Positions 11,713-23,849 of a stretch of DNA of 64,000 nt are shown here, piece after piece. The stretch spans positions 158,413,353 through 158,477,352 of the forward strand of contig OX457058.1 in assembly GCA_949752795.1 (NCBI GenBank), given 5' to 3'. The DNA comes from Hyperoodon ampullatus (Eukaryota > Chordata > Mammalia > Artiodactyla > Ziphiidae). The stretch's first letter is position 1, and every line of letters begins with the position of its first letter. The notes below the pieces were generated by a model, which saw only the letters and a program-made list of their open reading frames with translations, ran no database searches and was not told the origin of the DNA. A program made the position numbers and the translations under genes.

Positions 11713-11901
11713 GGCTTCCCTGGTGGCACCAATGCAGGGGACACAGGTTCATGCCCCGGTCCTCCGGGAGGATCCCTCGTGCCGCGGAGAGTCTGGACCC
11801 CTGAGCCATGGCCGCTGAGCCTGCGCATCCGGAGCCTGTGCTCCACAGCGGGAGACGCCACAACAGTAAGAGGCCCGCGTACCACAAAAAAAAAAACAAA
11901 C
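11713..11901 (+). mobile_element. CHR SINE lacking part of the A box
   Basis: Begins GGGCTTCCCTGGTGGCAC and then jumps to CAATGCAGGGG. About 25 bp between the A box and the anticodon-like region are missing compared with the other copies here, while the B box region and 3' body remain. Flanking duplications 'ctggaagggtg' are at 11702-11712 and 11902-11912. Confidence 0.93.
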
Positions 11902-12013
11902 CTGGAAGGGTGTCTGGGGAATCATCTCAGCGACTGCTCTCTTAGACCGTTCACATTTCACAAAATATGAGCACAGGCCAACATTAACAAGAGAGATTTT
12001 AAAAAAACAAACT

Positions 12014-12180
12014 GGGACTTCCCTGTTGGCACAGGGGGCCTGGGTTCGATCCCTGGTCAGGGAACTAGATCCCACATACATGCCGCAACTAAGAGTTCAC
12101 ATGCCACAACTAAGGAGCCGGCCTGCCACAACTAAGCCCGGCACAACCAAATAAATACATAAATGTTAAAAAAATAAATT
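12014..12180 (+). mobile_element. CHR SINE, older subtype
   Basis: 'gggacttccctgttggcaca' with an internal deletion, then B box 'gggttcgatccctgg' and repeated 'gccacaactaag' units, ending in an A-rich 'aaataaatacataaatg' tail. An imperfect flanking duplication of about 14 bp is possible. Confidence 0.85.
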
Positions 12181-12455
12181 AAAAAAAGAAACAGAAGTTA
12201 TAACTACAAATGAGTCTAAAATGGTAAGCCATACACATATTGCACTGAAGTAATTATAACATTAGGCATTCCAGATTACATCTTTGGGCAGTGTTTTCAG
12301 AACGTGCGGTGCTGTCTTCAGCGTGACCCAAGTGGTGGCAAATCTTTATTCCTCGAGGTCAACTGGGTTTGATTTTTCAAAACAGTCAAAACTCACTTGG
12401 AGTCAAAGCTGTTGAGTAAATTTCTATAAATTTATTTCCTTTTTAAAAGAAAGTG
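12181..12455. other. no recognised feature
   Basis: Unique AT-rich sequence. Confidence 0.5.
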
Positions 12456-12459
12456 ACAA

Positions 12460-12850
12460 TGCAACATAGCAGTTAAGAGTACTGACTTTTAGAGAAATCT
12501 GGATTCTGACACTTGCTGATGTGTGATCTTGAATACAAAACAGTCTATTTGAGCCTCAATTTCTTTATGCATCAGAAGGGACTAACAAGCAACAAGGATA
12601 TACTCCATAGCACAGGGATATATAGCCATTATTTTGTAATAGCTCTAAATGGAGTATAATCTATAAAAAGACTGAATCATCATGGTATACACCTGAAACT
12701 AATATAATGTTGTAAATCAACTATATACTTCAATAAAAAAATAAGGGGGGGGGCTAGCAGTCTATCTGATGGGTGTGGCTGGTAAATGAGATAATGTAAC
12801 TGAAGCTATTATATCTTTAACTTTTATTATTATGACTAAGGAAGGAGAAT
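12460..12850 (+). repeat. MIR SINE split by an L1 3' fragment
   Basis: The left part (12460-12580: 'gcagttaagagtactgact', 'cctcaatttctttatgca') and the right part (about 12750-12850: 'gtaaatgagataatgtaac') are the two halves of a plus-strand MIR. Confidence 0.75.
12581..12748 (+). mobile_element. 5'-truncated L1 3' end inserted in MIR
   Basis: 'catagcacagggatatatag', 'acacctgaaactaatataat', 'gtaaatcaactatatacttc' and 'aataaaaaaataa' are the cetartiodactyl L1 3' terminus. 'aagggactaaca' on the left and 'aaggg' plus 'ctagca' on the right may be remnants of the target duplication, separated by an expanded G run. Confidence 0.8.
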
Positions 12851-13534
12851 GACTTTTGTTTATGGAATGTGAATTGGTTCTGAAAGGACTTCCCGAAAAG
12901 AAGTTTACAACTTTTATGCATTAGCATAGTCATTTGTGAGTATCAAGACTTAAACTGTCTCTGGATTTATGCAATTCAGCTCAGACCCAGAAATTATTTT
13001 TAAAAGGACTCTTAGCACACAAAACACAATCACAGAGTCCATGTACTAAAGCTGGGATATTTATTCACAGGTGGCTTCTTGGTGACGGACAAGGCCTAGC
13101 CACTCATGCTCTAATTCTGAGTTCATCTCTAGCAACTCGTGGGAGGTGAAGCGGGCCGTGAAGACAGGTTAACTGTGGTAAAGGGAAAAATGAAAGAACT
13201 GATGGAGGAAACAGAAATTCTCAAGGGACAACCAGATTCACCCAGAGACATGTTTTACCCAAGGACATATACAGTGAGGGACTCTGGGAGGATTAGGGAC
13301 AAAAAGGCTGATTTAATAAGCAAAAATCAGAATTTCAAAGTTCAGAAGGGCTGGTTTCTAGCGTAGTGCTAGCCAGGTAGAACAGGCTGGTCTTCTGGTA
13401 GAAAAACTTTATTTGCTTCAGCAACTGGATTAGCAACCTTTCCTTGGTGTTTGCCTAAAATTTTGCTGTGCTCTGCTTCTGTGGGAACAGAAATAGGTCA
13501 TCAAAACACCCACAAAATTTTGTTACCTTGACCC
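12851..13534. other. no recognised feature
   Basis: Unique sequence. The plus-strand open frame at 13139-13366 is charged and lysine/glutamate-rich but has no start context or splice signals I can support. Confidence 0.45.
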
Positions 13535-13685
13535 CTGAGCCTTAGGGTCCTTATCAATAAAATGAGGAAACTCATGCCTACCTCACAGTATTATGCAAGT
13601 TAAATGAGATCTCATAAAAAGCATTTATTACAGTGTCTGGCACATAGCAGGTGCCTGATAAATACAAATTACTATTATTATTGGC
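13535..13685 (+). repeat. MIR SINE
   Basis: 'aaaatgaggaaactcatgcc', 'tacctcacagtattatgcaa', 'gtgtctggcacatagcaggt' and 'gcctgataaatac': MIR 3' two-thirds. Confidence 0.9.
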
Positions 13686-14384
13686 TTTATACAAAAAGAG
13701 ATGCCAAATATTTGGAGCTGAACTATGAGGAAGATAATAATCTATAGATTGAGAGAAAAATTAGTTCTAGTCTGGATAATTCTAGAATTTTCTGAATCCT
13801 GAATTTTGAGCAATTGCTATTATAGCTTCAATGTATGTATATTTTCTTGAAATAAATTCTCTATACCTTTTTATTTATCTACATATGTCATACAATTTTA
13901 CTTCGTTAAAAGAACAAAATAATCACTTAATCAATTATCCTTGAGAAAATCTATTCATAAATATATGGGTCTTATGCTCTGCAGATCTGACACTTTCTTG
14001 AAGTTGCAGAGCTGGAGGATGACGTTCCACTGTGGAATCATCAATCTCCTGGACCATGTGTGAAGCTCAGGGATCTGGCTCTGCTTTGATCATAACTGTA
14101 TCTAAGGGCACAGGGTTTGTGGAGGAGATATCCTTCAGAGGGAAAAACAGGAACTGTTCACTTTGTCATCACTGCCTCTTTCACATAATAGGTAAATGTA
14201 TATTTCCTACAGAGAGTCAGGGATAATGTGCCAAAGACAGGAAGAGACTGGGTCAAAGGTGTCACCTTGCTTGAGAATCCCCCACTGATGACCACCCTCA
14301 CATTTCAAAACGATGGCTCTCAAATCATTTTAAGTCCATGGTCACTTTGGAAGAGTGATAAACCAAGAGGCCACATATTCAGGG
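13686..14384. other. no recognised feature
   Basis: AT-rich unique sequence, GC-richer after 14000. No exon signal. Confidence 0.5.
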
Positions 14385-14525
14385 CCTGAATTACGGCTGG
14401 AAGACCTGTCCTCCTGCCACTCGAAGAATTCATTTAATACCCATAGGCCTCAATTTCCACATCTGTAAAGTGAAGGGTTTGCATTAGATGATCCTGAATT
14501 TGTCTTGTCTTTAAAACCCTATAAT
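14385..14525 (+). repeat. MIR/MIR3-like SINE
   Basis: 'cctcaatttccacatctgta', 'aagtgaagggtttgcattag' and 'atgatcctgaattt' resemble the MIR3 3' region. Confidence 0.65.
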
Positions 14526-14989
14526 TCATATCCATTCTTCTACTTTTTTATTGTGAAAGAAAACAGTGTAAGCCACCTCCCTTCGACTAGAACAAAGGAT
14601 ATGACATTGCTTTGATGAGATCACAAATAAAAGAAATGATAAAATATGAATTCATGTTAAAGATAAAAATATACAGTGCCATCCTGCAGTCATTACCAGA
14701 GAGCTGTCTGCTCACTGTGTGATGTGCCTGCTTGTCATACGCTCTTTCTCCCTCATCTATGGCAGTGATAGAAGAATAGCTGTGAACCCTCAAAATGGGT
14801 CATTCAATACCAGCTTAGGAACTGTCAAGACTAACAAGAGCTGCAGACAGATAGAGCACCTCTGTGGTCAACAGGTGAGTAATGGCAGCCTCAGGGGCAG
14901 GTGGTGAGGTCTAAGTTATATAGGACTGAGAAGTCTAACTGGTCTCTAAATAGCTAAGTATCCAGGTGTTATTCATGAGCTAATCATGG
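14526..14989. other. no recognised feature
   Basis: Unique sequence without a coding signal. Confidence 0.5.
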
Positions 14990-15190
14990 ATAACATTTAT
15001 TGAGCACTTACTATATGCCTGGCCTTAAAGCCATGTGCTGTACATATGTATGTGTCTGTGTGTGTGTATACACACACACACACACACACACACAGACATA
15101 TAATCTAAATATTTGATTATCACCCCTATTTTGTGGGCCAGGAAACTAGGGCTACAGAAGCTCAGGGTCCTGGCCGTGCTACTCAACCAA
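14990..15190 (-). repeat. MIR SINE containing a (TG)n(CA)n tract
   Basis: 'acatttattgagcacttact' begins a reverse MIR, which resumes with 'ttgtgggccaggaaactagg' after a palindromic TG/CA microsatellite at about 15050-15105. Confidence 0.85.
15050..15105. repeat. (TG)n-TA-(CA)n inverted microsatellite
   Basis: A TG run meets a CA run at a central TATA. The outer flanks TGTCTG and CAGACA also pair, so the tract is a near-perfect inverted repeat. Confidence 0.9.
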
Positions 15191-15356
15191 ATTGTATTGA
15201 CAGCTCTTTCAAAGTAAAGATGAACAGGAAATCTACTTCCTTTCCTCTGTGCCTTTTTTCCTGGTCCAGTAATTCACAGCCTTTCCTCTCAGGCCTGAAA
15301 AGTCCCGAGAGATTGGATGGCTCGGGAAGTTTGATACTTGACCTACTCTTTAACTT

Positions 15357-15962
15357 TTTTTTTTGGTTGCACCGGGTCTTAGTTGCAGCAGGCGGGCTCC
15401 TTAGCTAAGGCAGGCGGGCTCCTTAGTTGTGGCTCGCCATCTCCTTAGTTGCGGCTCCAGGGCTCCTTAGTTGTGGCTCACCGGATCCTTAGTTGCAGCA
15501 CTTGGGTGGGCTCCTTAGTTGCAGCATGTGGGCTCCTTATTTACAGATCCAGGTCTCCTTAGTTGCGGCTCACCAACTCCTTAGATGCAGCAGGAGGGCT
15601 CCTTAGTTGTGGCATGTGAACTCTTAGTTGCGACACACGTGTGGGATCTAGTTCCCTGACCAGGGATCGAACCAGGGCCTCCTGCGTTGGGAGCGCAGAG
15701 TCTGTTTTTTGTTTTGTTTTGTTTTTTTGCGGTATGCGGGTCCCTCACTGTTGTGGCCTCTCCCATTGCGGAGCACAGGCTCCAGACGCGCAGCCTCAGT
15801 GGCCATGGCTCACAGGCTCAGCCGCTCCATGGCATGTGGGATCTTCCCGGACCGGGGCATGAACCCGTGTCCCCTGCATCGGCAGGCGGACTCTCAACCA
15901 CTGCGCCATCAGGGAAGCTCGGGAGCACAGAGTCTTATCCACTGCGCCACCAGGGAAGTCCC
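15357..15962 (-). mobile_element. Older CHR SINE with expanded internal repeat, host of a nested CHR
   Basis: Flanked by a perfect 12-bp duplication 'actctttaactt' (15345-15356 and 15963-15974). The tRNA-related end is split: 'ccagggatcgaaccagggcc' lies left of the nested copy and 'cactgcgccaccagggaagt' right of it. The tRNA-unrelated part (15390-15640) consists of about 11 variants of a 22-26-bp unit built on 'ctccttagttgcagc'. Confidence 0.93.
15704..15920 (-). mobile_element. CHR SINE, young type, nested in an older CHR
   Basis: A complete young copy with a T/G-rich tail. It is bounded by 'gggagcgcagagtct' (15689-15703) and 'gggagcacagagtct' (15921-15935), a 15-bp duplication of the older SINE's own sequence with one mismatch. 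Confidence 0.97.
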
Positions 15963-15974
15963 ACTCTTTAACTT

Positions 15975-16494
15975 CTTAAAAGTGTTTTCCTCTAAGCACC
16001 AAATGGTTCGGCGACTACCTCTGTCTCCCATGATCAAGTCAACTGGTAGCACTGATATCCCTAGAGTGCTTGTTATGTGTCAGGCATTAGTGCATGCATT
16101 TGGGTGGAACAGCAAGTGCACGTAAAGCACTTGGGGAACAGAAGAAAGCAAGCTTGTAACTGAGATTACCACTTCTTGGAAGATAGAGCTGAATTTGTAT
16201 TCCTTTACATATTGTACCTAGTTTTATACCAATCAATCAACAGTTAAAGAAGCAGAACAGCATACTGGACAGAGCAGCAGAACGGGAGAGAGTGGAAGAA
16301 CATGGGCATAGGTCTCCATCACCCCCATCCCTGCCCAACCATCTCTGCTCTGCTCTCCTCCCCTCCCCCAACACTGGGATAAAACCCTGATGCAGAGAAG
16401 CACCAAATGTCAAGGGGTGTTTCTAATTCTGGAGGGGCAAAGGAGAAAAAGCTGAAATATCTTCATGAAATTAAAAACAATAATAATTTTTAAA
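15975..16494. other. no gene; possible MIR trace
   Basis: Near 16050-16100 'gtgcttgttatgtgtcaggc' hints at a minus-strand MIR or L2 remnant. The rest is unassigned. Confidence 0.45.
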
Positions 16495-16680
16495 TCATAC
16501 TATGTGCCAGGCACAGTGAAAAAACTGTAATTGATCTAATTTGCCTCTCACAAGAATCCTATGAGGGCAACACTATTATCAATACCACATAAAAGAGGAA
16601 GAAAATGAGGCACCCAGAGGTTAAATAAAATGCCCAAGGTGTCCAATTAGGGAGCGGCAGAGCTGAGATCGAAGAGGGGC
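16495..16680 (-). repeat. MIR SINE
   Basis: 'actatgtgccaggcacagtg', 'cacaagaatcctatgagggc', 'gaggcacccagaggttaaat' and 'cagagctgagatcgaag': reverse MIR. Confidence 0.9.
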
Positions 16681-18085
<1,405 letters not shown>

Positions 18086-18101
18086 AAAAAGACACAGCCC
18101 A

Positions 18102-18305
18102 GGGGCTTCTCTGGTGGCGCAGTGGTTGAGAGTCCACCTGCCGATGCAGGGGACACGGGTTCGTGCCCCGGTCCAGGAAGATCCCACATGCCACGCAACG
18201 GCTGGGCCCGTGAGCCATGGCCACTGAGCCTGTGCATCCGGAGCCTGTGCCCCGCAACGGGAGAGGCCACAACAGTGAGAGGCCTGCGTACGCAAAAAAA
18301 AAAAA
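18102..18305 (+). mobile_element. CHR SINE, young type
   Basis: Full-length copy with A box, B box and A tail. Flanked by a perfect 16-bp duplication 'aaaaagacacagccca' (18086-18101 and 18306-18321), which points to a recent insertion. Confidence 0.97.
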
Positions 18306-18333
18306 AAAAAGACACAGCCCATGTTTTCACTGC

Positions 18334-18410
18334 TCTTCTTATCTTCCCCTCCTCTTCCTCCTCATCTTTCTCCCTCCCTCTCTCTCTTTCTTTCCTTCTT
18401 TTTTTGGTCC
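18334..18410. repeat. Polypyrimidine C/T-rich tract
   Basis: About 75 bases almost entirely of C and T, directly downstream of the CHR insertion. Confidence 0.85.
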
Positions 18411-18639
18411 ACCACTTCCATTCTTTATACTGTCTTCTAAAATCTCCTTCCAAGGCCTTGCTCCATTTCATGGATTGTGACACAAGAGGCTAATCGGTCC
18501 AATCAAGGAAAATGAAAACCTATCGAATGGTCAGATCAATGACCAGAACCCAGGGTTTTTGGTTTTGTTTTAATTTCTTGAAGCACAGTTTGGGTGTGGA
18601 GTGGGATGGTAGAGAAGAAAAACAGGGAGAGTAAATCTG

Positions 18640-18995
18640 AAGACCCTTGAGGGCAAAGACTGTGATATAATCACCTTGCACTCTCCATAGAGCCTAAGGC
18701 AGCCACAAAACAGTGTTTAGTGAGTGGCTTCAATATACAGAACCAGTGGTGAACAAAACAGACTGGGTGCTTGCCTCAGAGAGCCCTCAGACTCATGACA
18801 AGAGAGAAAATTAATTGAAAAAAAGAAAGAAAGGGAGAAATAGATCACTACAAACTTTGATAAGTGTGGTGAAAGAAAAGAACCCACTATCAGGGAACAT
18901 ATGCTCAGTTCTGATCTAGCCTGGGGGTCAGAGTAGGCTCCCTTGAGGAAGGGACACTGAAACAGAAATCCAAAGTCTGAGTAGGAGTTAAGGGA
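18640..18995 (-). repeat. L2 LINE remnants
   Basis: A short plus-strand-like L2 end ('gacccttgagggcaaagact', 18648-18720) is followed by minus-strand L2 ('gcctgggggtcagagtaggc', 'tcccttgaggaaggg', 'gtctgagtaggagttaaggg'). Orientation is assigned from the larger part. Confidence 0.65.
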
Positions 18996-19129
18996 GTTGC
19001 AAGCTATAAGACGGTCGACAAGCAAAGGGCTTTTCTACTTCTAAAACAACTGGAGTACCACTTTTTTTGTGTGGGGGAGAGACATGAAAGAAATCTTAGG
19101 AATGTCATCCAAATCTTTCATTTTAACAT
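18996..19129. other. no recognised feature
   Basis: Short unique stretch. Confidence 0.5.
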
Positions 19130-19245
19130 GTAATAGAATTCAAAGCCTCGTATGAGCTGCCCAAGGCCACTCCAGCTAGGACTAGACCCTGGGCTCCTGG
19201 CTCCCAGCCCAGAGCTCCCTGGAGCACGCTGCGGACTACACGGCA
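19130..19245 (-). repeat. MIR SINE fragment
   Basis: 'agctgcccaaggccactcca', 'gctaggactagaccctgggc' and 'tcctggctcccagcccagag' fit the reverse MIR 5' half. Confidence 0.75.
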
Positions 19246-20349
19246 ACAAGACTGGCATTTCAGTGACCACAACGGACTTAAAAGCAGTGATGGATGGGAC
19301 TCTGAGACATAAAGATGGAGGGCTTATCCCATATGCAAATGGTATGTAGTGGGTTGGGGATAAAAGGTTTTTAAAATTGAACTTTTAATAAAAAGAACTC
19401 AGCGCTGCTTCTGAAGAATGGCTTGATATTGTGCAAGGTTTTTTTGACCAAAAGCTATTTGTAAATCAGGAACAAAGAGTGAGCCAGGCAGATTTCCCCA
19501 TCTGCATGCAAAGTGAAAACAAGATGTAGAAGTGGTAACAGCAATGGGGCAATGTGATAAATCAATCCAAAGTTGATATTTAAGGTCTAGTGATTTCATC
19601 CATTAGCCCAGTGAGAACTACAATTAGCACTAAACTCTGATCAACACCACCCCTGAGATGACAAGCGGCAGCCCTGAGTGACAGACGGAGCATTTTTTAA
19701 GTGCCTGTGAAACCTCGTGGGAAGTCAACACCACCTAAGCGCCTTTCTCAGCAGCTTCCCTATTTTCTTTCCTCTCTGTGATACCACTACACCAAGGAAA
19801 AACGAACACTGCCACTTCTCTTTGTCGGTTAGGTTGTCCTTCCTTCACTTCCAAATGCTGTGGGGTGAGGATATCTCTCAGAAGAGAGGCCTCATTAAGA
19901 AGGGAGAAAAAGATTCTACTGACTACAGATTAAATGTCAATTCCTTCCCCTCCTCGCACCTCTTCAGGGGACAAAAGACTGGAAATGTTCCAATCAAAAC
20001 AAGATCTCTCTCTGCCTTTCCATGATTCTTAGCCCCTGCTTTGTGTTGGCCTCTTTGTCCCTGCAAAGAAGCTGCTTCATTGAAACATCACAGGAAAAAA
20101 ACAGTTGTCCCCCAGACAATGAAGTCGCCTGCACACAGGCATCTCCAAAGTAGGCAGGCGACAATGCCCGCAGAATTCTCAACCTGTTGCTATAGTAGCA
20201 GAAAGAATGTGCTTCCAGCAGCTCTGCAGAGATTCATATCCAAATCCCACCAGCTCCCAAAGAGAACATTAACCCTTCGCTGTCCCTTTTCAGGGGCAGA
20301 ACCACCTGGGACGAATCCCAAATTATTCTAGGAGCTGGATATTGTAGTC
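19246..20349. other. no recognised feature (1.1 kb)
   Basis: Unique DNA. Plus-strand open frames at 19717-20025 and 20041-20331 have unremarkable composition, and I could not match them to a protein family. Confidence 0.45.
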
Positions 20350-20530
20350 TTAATATTCACTCACTCATTCATTCATTTAGATTCTGTTATGCTGGTTCCT
20401 AGGTTTTCAGTGGCAAACAATGCAAACATGGCCCTTGGTGTTAAGAGGAGGAATAAGATATTAAATCACTGCTCAAATAACAATATATGATGCAACATCA
20501 GTGTTACATGGGAGGCACCAGTTTTCAGCA
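20350..20530 (-). repeat. L2 LINE 3' end
   Basis: 'ttcactcactcattcattca' and 'cagtggcaaacaatgcaaac' then 'atggcccttggtgttaagag' resemble the reverse complement of the L2 3' end. Confidence 0.65.
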
Positions 20531-21184
20531 AAGCCATCACCAGAATGGAAAAAACCTACCCAAGAAAACCAGCTCATACATTAGTTGCAGCAGACAACTG
20601 CAATTATTTGATTGTTTACATGTGTTCATTTGACAAAATACCACTAGAAATTATATTCCAATCACACCATGCCTCCTACAAAACATTAGTTTAAATGAGT
20701 TATTTAATCAAATCAGTTTTCCACATAAAATAGAAACAGGATTGTTTGTTGGAGAACATTGCGAGCAGTTGCTGAACTGTCACCAGGGAACAGAAATAGC
20801 AGGTTAGGGCTCAGAAAATACATGAAAGAAGCACAGTCCTAAGAACCCTGGGAGGACTTCTAAACAGCCTTCACCCCAATTTATTTCTCTGGTCGAGAGA
20901 ATAACAAAGAAACCTCAGGAAATACAATTTAGAAATGACCTGTAATCCAGCCTACTTTCCCTAACTTTGTGGTGTAAAATCTCATGTTACTGAATACCTT
21001 CCTGCTAGACTTCCTTGTTTCCCATGGAGCACAAATACTAGGAAGGCAGGTTATCTTAGGAGGATAAACTCGGTAGGTAATGATACCCTCATATGCTTTT
21101 TGTGAAACAAGGCAGGATCGATCGGACTGCCAAGCAAAAGCTGAAAAACCAAGAAGACAGGTTACTAATTTCGGTTGGCTAGTA
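20531..21184. other. no recognised feature
   Basis: Unique DNA without a coding or repeat signal. Confidence 0.5.
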
Positions 21185-21265
21185 AGATGCGGTCTCAGGG
21201 AAGTCACATAAACCTTTGTACCTCAGTTTCCTCAATGGTAAATTTGATATACCACATAGATCCAA
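21185..21265 (+). repeat. MIR SINE fragment
   Basis: 'gtctcagggaagtcacataa' and 'cctcagtttcctcaatggta' are the MIR core. Confidence 0.75.
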
Positions 21266-21667
21266 AGGCACATGGACCAACAGCAATGCCTGAAATAAAG
21301 TACTCTGTTATCATTCTTAGTAGCGCTGTAAAACAGGGTTTCTGCCCTGAGAACCTCAATCATCTTTTAGAACACTGGCTTCAACCAGAGGCACAGGGTA
21401 TAAGCCTTTCACGAAACACATCAGGGAAAATGGGCCATCAGGAAGGGATATTCACCCAAATCTCTTTTAACCATTGCAACACTGGAGTAGGGTTTGGGAT
21501 GTAAAGAAAAGAATGTTGCACGCCAATCCACTTCTACAAGGATCAGGTCACTGGCCACTCTAGCCATCCACTGACAGGGAACCCTGAGGGGAATTCAGAA
21601 TGGAGAAAAACAGGAAGCATTCTGTGCTTTGGATATACTGGCCCCTATATAGTTAAAATGTATATTT
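21266..21667. other. no recognised feature
   Basis: Unique DNA. Confidence 0.5.
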
Positions 21668-21676
21668 AAGAAAAGT

Positions 21677-21890
21677 TTTTTGTTGTTGTTGTTGTTTTGC
21701 AGTACGCAGACCTCTCACTGTTGTGGCCTCTGCCGTTGCGGAGCACAGGCTCCGGACGAGCAGGCTCAGCGGACATGGCTCACGAGCCCAGCCGCTCTGC
21801 GGCATGTGGGATCTTCCCAGACCTGGGCACGAACCCGTGTCCCCTGCATCGGCAGGTGGACTCTCAACCACTGCGCCACCAGGGAAGCCC
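21677..21890 (-). mobile_element. CHR SINE, young type, (TTG)n tail
   Basis: Full-length copy flanked by 'aagaaaagt' (21668-21676 and 21891-21899). The A tail has become a (TTG)n run on this strand. Confidence 0.96.
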
Positions 21891-21899
21891 AAGAAAAGT

Positions 21900-22027
21900 A
21901 TTTAATGACCCCAGATTCTTGCATCTTCCCATACATAGAAAAACACTAAAATCATTCGAGATGTCTGTTCTTTGTGATTAGCAGTAATCTTTGGATATTT
22001 GACTACAAGCTTTTTTCCATCAAAAAA
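21900..22027. other. no recognised feature
   Basis: Unique DNA. Confidence 0.5.
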
Positions 22028-22190
22028 AAGTCATATATATCCTGGCTCCTCCCTCACCTCTTCAGAGCAGGTCCTCAGAGCTATCTGAGAGGCTGTCTCT
22101 CAAGCTATAGTCCTCAGTAAGGTCCCCAAATAAAACTTAACTCACAACTTTTACATTGTGCGTTTTCATTTCAGTCAAAAAGGAAAAGGT
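22028..22190 (+). mobile_element. Class I ERV LTR fragment (R-U5-like part)
   Basis: Contains 'gagaggctgtctctcaagct', then 'agtcctcagtaaggtcccca', an AATAAA signal at 22131-22136 and 'cacaacttttacattgtgcg', an arrangement typical of the 3' half of gammaretrovirus-like LTRs in cetartiodactyls. No gag, pol or env sequence is near, so it is a degraded solo fragment. Confidence 0.6.
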
Positions 22191-22649
22191 CCCAAGTGTT
22201 CAGACTAGATGGAAACTGGTTTCTGTTTGCCTAAGAAAAAAGTGATGATAGCAAAGGGATATGGTGTGATGTATCAATAAATTAATGACTCCACCCAAAT
22301 AATGCCCATCCTGGAAATACACAGCCAAGCCCAGTGACCCAAACCCTTGACGTTTTGGAGGACAGAGCAAGAATGGAAATGGAAGCATTTTGTTGGAACT
22401 CCAGTGCCATGTCTGCGTCTATCAAGTTTGAAGTACCTGCAGGAATTGTTTTCCCTTTAAAATTCCATTGGCTAGATCATAGTAGCAAAGAGTCTGATGC
22501 TTACTTCCATATTACAAGGAACAGGCTAGTTTCAGAAGATGGACACTTTCTGCCTCTTGGTTACTCTGGGATCTACCTATGATTTCACCAGCTTTTCTAA
22601 GCAGGAGAAAGTACAACCCCCCTCATATGCCGCTCCCCCACTATGGAAT
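22191..22649. other. no recognised feature
   Basis: Unique DNA. A plus-strand open frame at 22334-22582 shows no recognisable domain. Confidence 0.45.
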
Positions 22650-23095
22650 CTTACTTTTAATAGCTGTAATTCTTCACCCCTCTCAGTATCCATGTCCTTT
22701 GCCACATGACTTTACAGTTTCTCCCTGCAAACATATATTTCCCTGACCTTTGACAATGGTCTTGGTCATGTGACTTGACTTGCTTTGGCCAACAGGATGT
22801 TAACAGATTAATGACACAACCAGAGGACTGAAATGAGTTTGCTCACTGTGGCTTGTGCTCTTGTATCTCTGCCATCAACCATGAGAAGAACATGCCCAAG
22901 CTAACAGCGGGTCCTAGGGGGAGGATGAGGGACATGTGGAGTAAAGCCACCCCTGAGTAAGCCCAGTCAAGATCAGCTGATTCTCCCCACCCCAACCTAC
23001 AGTCATGGGGGTTAATAAAAGCATATTGTTGTATGCCACTGAGATTTTGTGGTTGCTTGTAACTCAGCATTAATGTATCAACAACTAACTGATAC
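22650..23095 (+). mobile_element. MLT1-like MaLR LTR
   Basis: 'gtgacttgacttgctttggc' followed by 'caacaggatgttaac', then 'gtcctagggggaggatgagg', 'ccagtcaagatcagctgatt', 'ccactgagattttgtggttg' and terminal 'aactaactgataca'. This is the full order of an older MLT1 LTR. Confidence 0.8.
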
Positions 23096-23549
23096 ATTCA
23101 CCAGAGCAAAAATTAACCTGTAATTTATGAATTAAAACACTGTTTGCTTTTTTTTTTTTTTTTGCTTTGTTTTCTTAACACATAACAAGTAATGGATCTC
23201 TGATTTTTCCCCCCATTACACAACAAGGTCCTCAAAGCAGGGTCCTATGACATCCCTAATGCCCAAGATTTATTCATGGAGTCCATACCATGTTCTAAAT
23301 CCCAGGGGATGCAATGATGAATGATACACAATTCCAGCCACCATCAGTCTGCACCGGTGAATTTTTTCTGATCTAAGACCAGGTCAATGTGCTTTAGCTC
23401 AAAGGTGATTATAAAGTTTACTTATGCAGCTGGAAGTACACCAAGTCAGTAGTGAACTCTGAACCACTTGAGTGTTCTTTGCCTAAGTACAGATGAACTG
23501 GAATCATAACCTCTTTTAGTAATGGAAGGAATTGACAAGACCATTGGAT
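23096..23549. other. no gene; T-homopolymer at 23148-23163
   Basis: Unique DNA with one T run. Confidence 0.5.
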
Positions 23550-23705
23550 TATTGGTTTTCAATCTTAGCCAATCACCAGAGCTTTCTAAATTATAGATTC
23601 CTGGTTCCCATCTATAGATATTTAGTTGAACACTCTGGCACAAGGCCCAGGAGTCTGTGTTGTTAAAAAAGTCTCAAAGTAATGCTGATAATGATCAGCA
23701 CTGGG
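23550..23705 (+). mobile_element. MER5-type hAT-Charlie MITE
   Basis: 'attggttttcaatcttagcc' near the left end, 'caaggcccaggagtctgtgt' followed by 'tgttaaaaaa' in the middle and 'gtaatgctgataatgatca' near the right end match MER5A/B. Confidence 0.75.
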
Positions 23706-23849
23706 ACCCCAGCCATGCACCCACCTAATAGAACCTCTCCATCCAATGACTGAATCTCTTACATTGAGTTGCACTAAGCATCTGTGATGACATTAAAACA
23801 CCCAAAAGTGAACACAGAGGGAGTATTTCCAGATGACCACATGTATTCA
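23706..23849. other. no recognised feature
   Basis: Short unique stretch. Confidence 0.5.
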
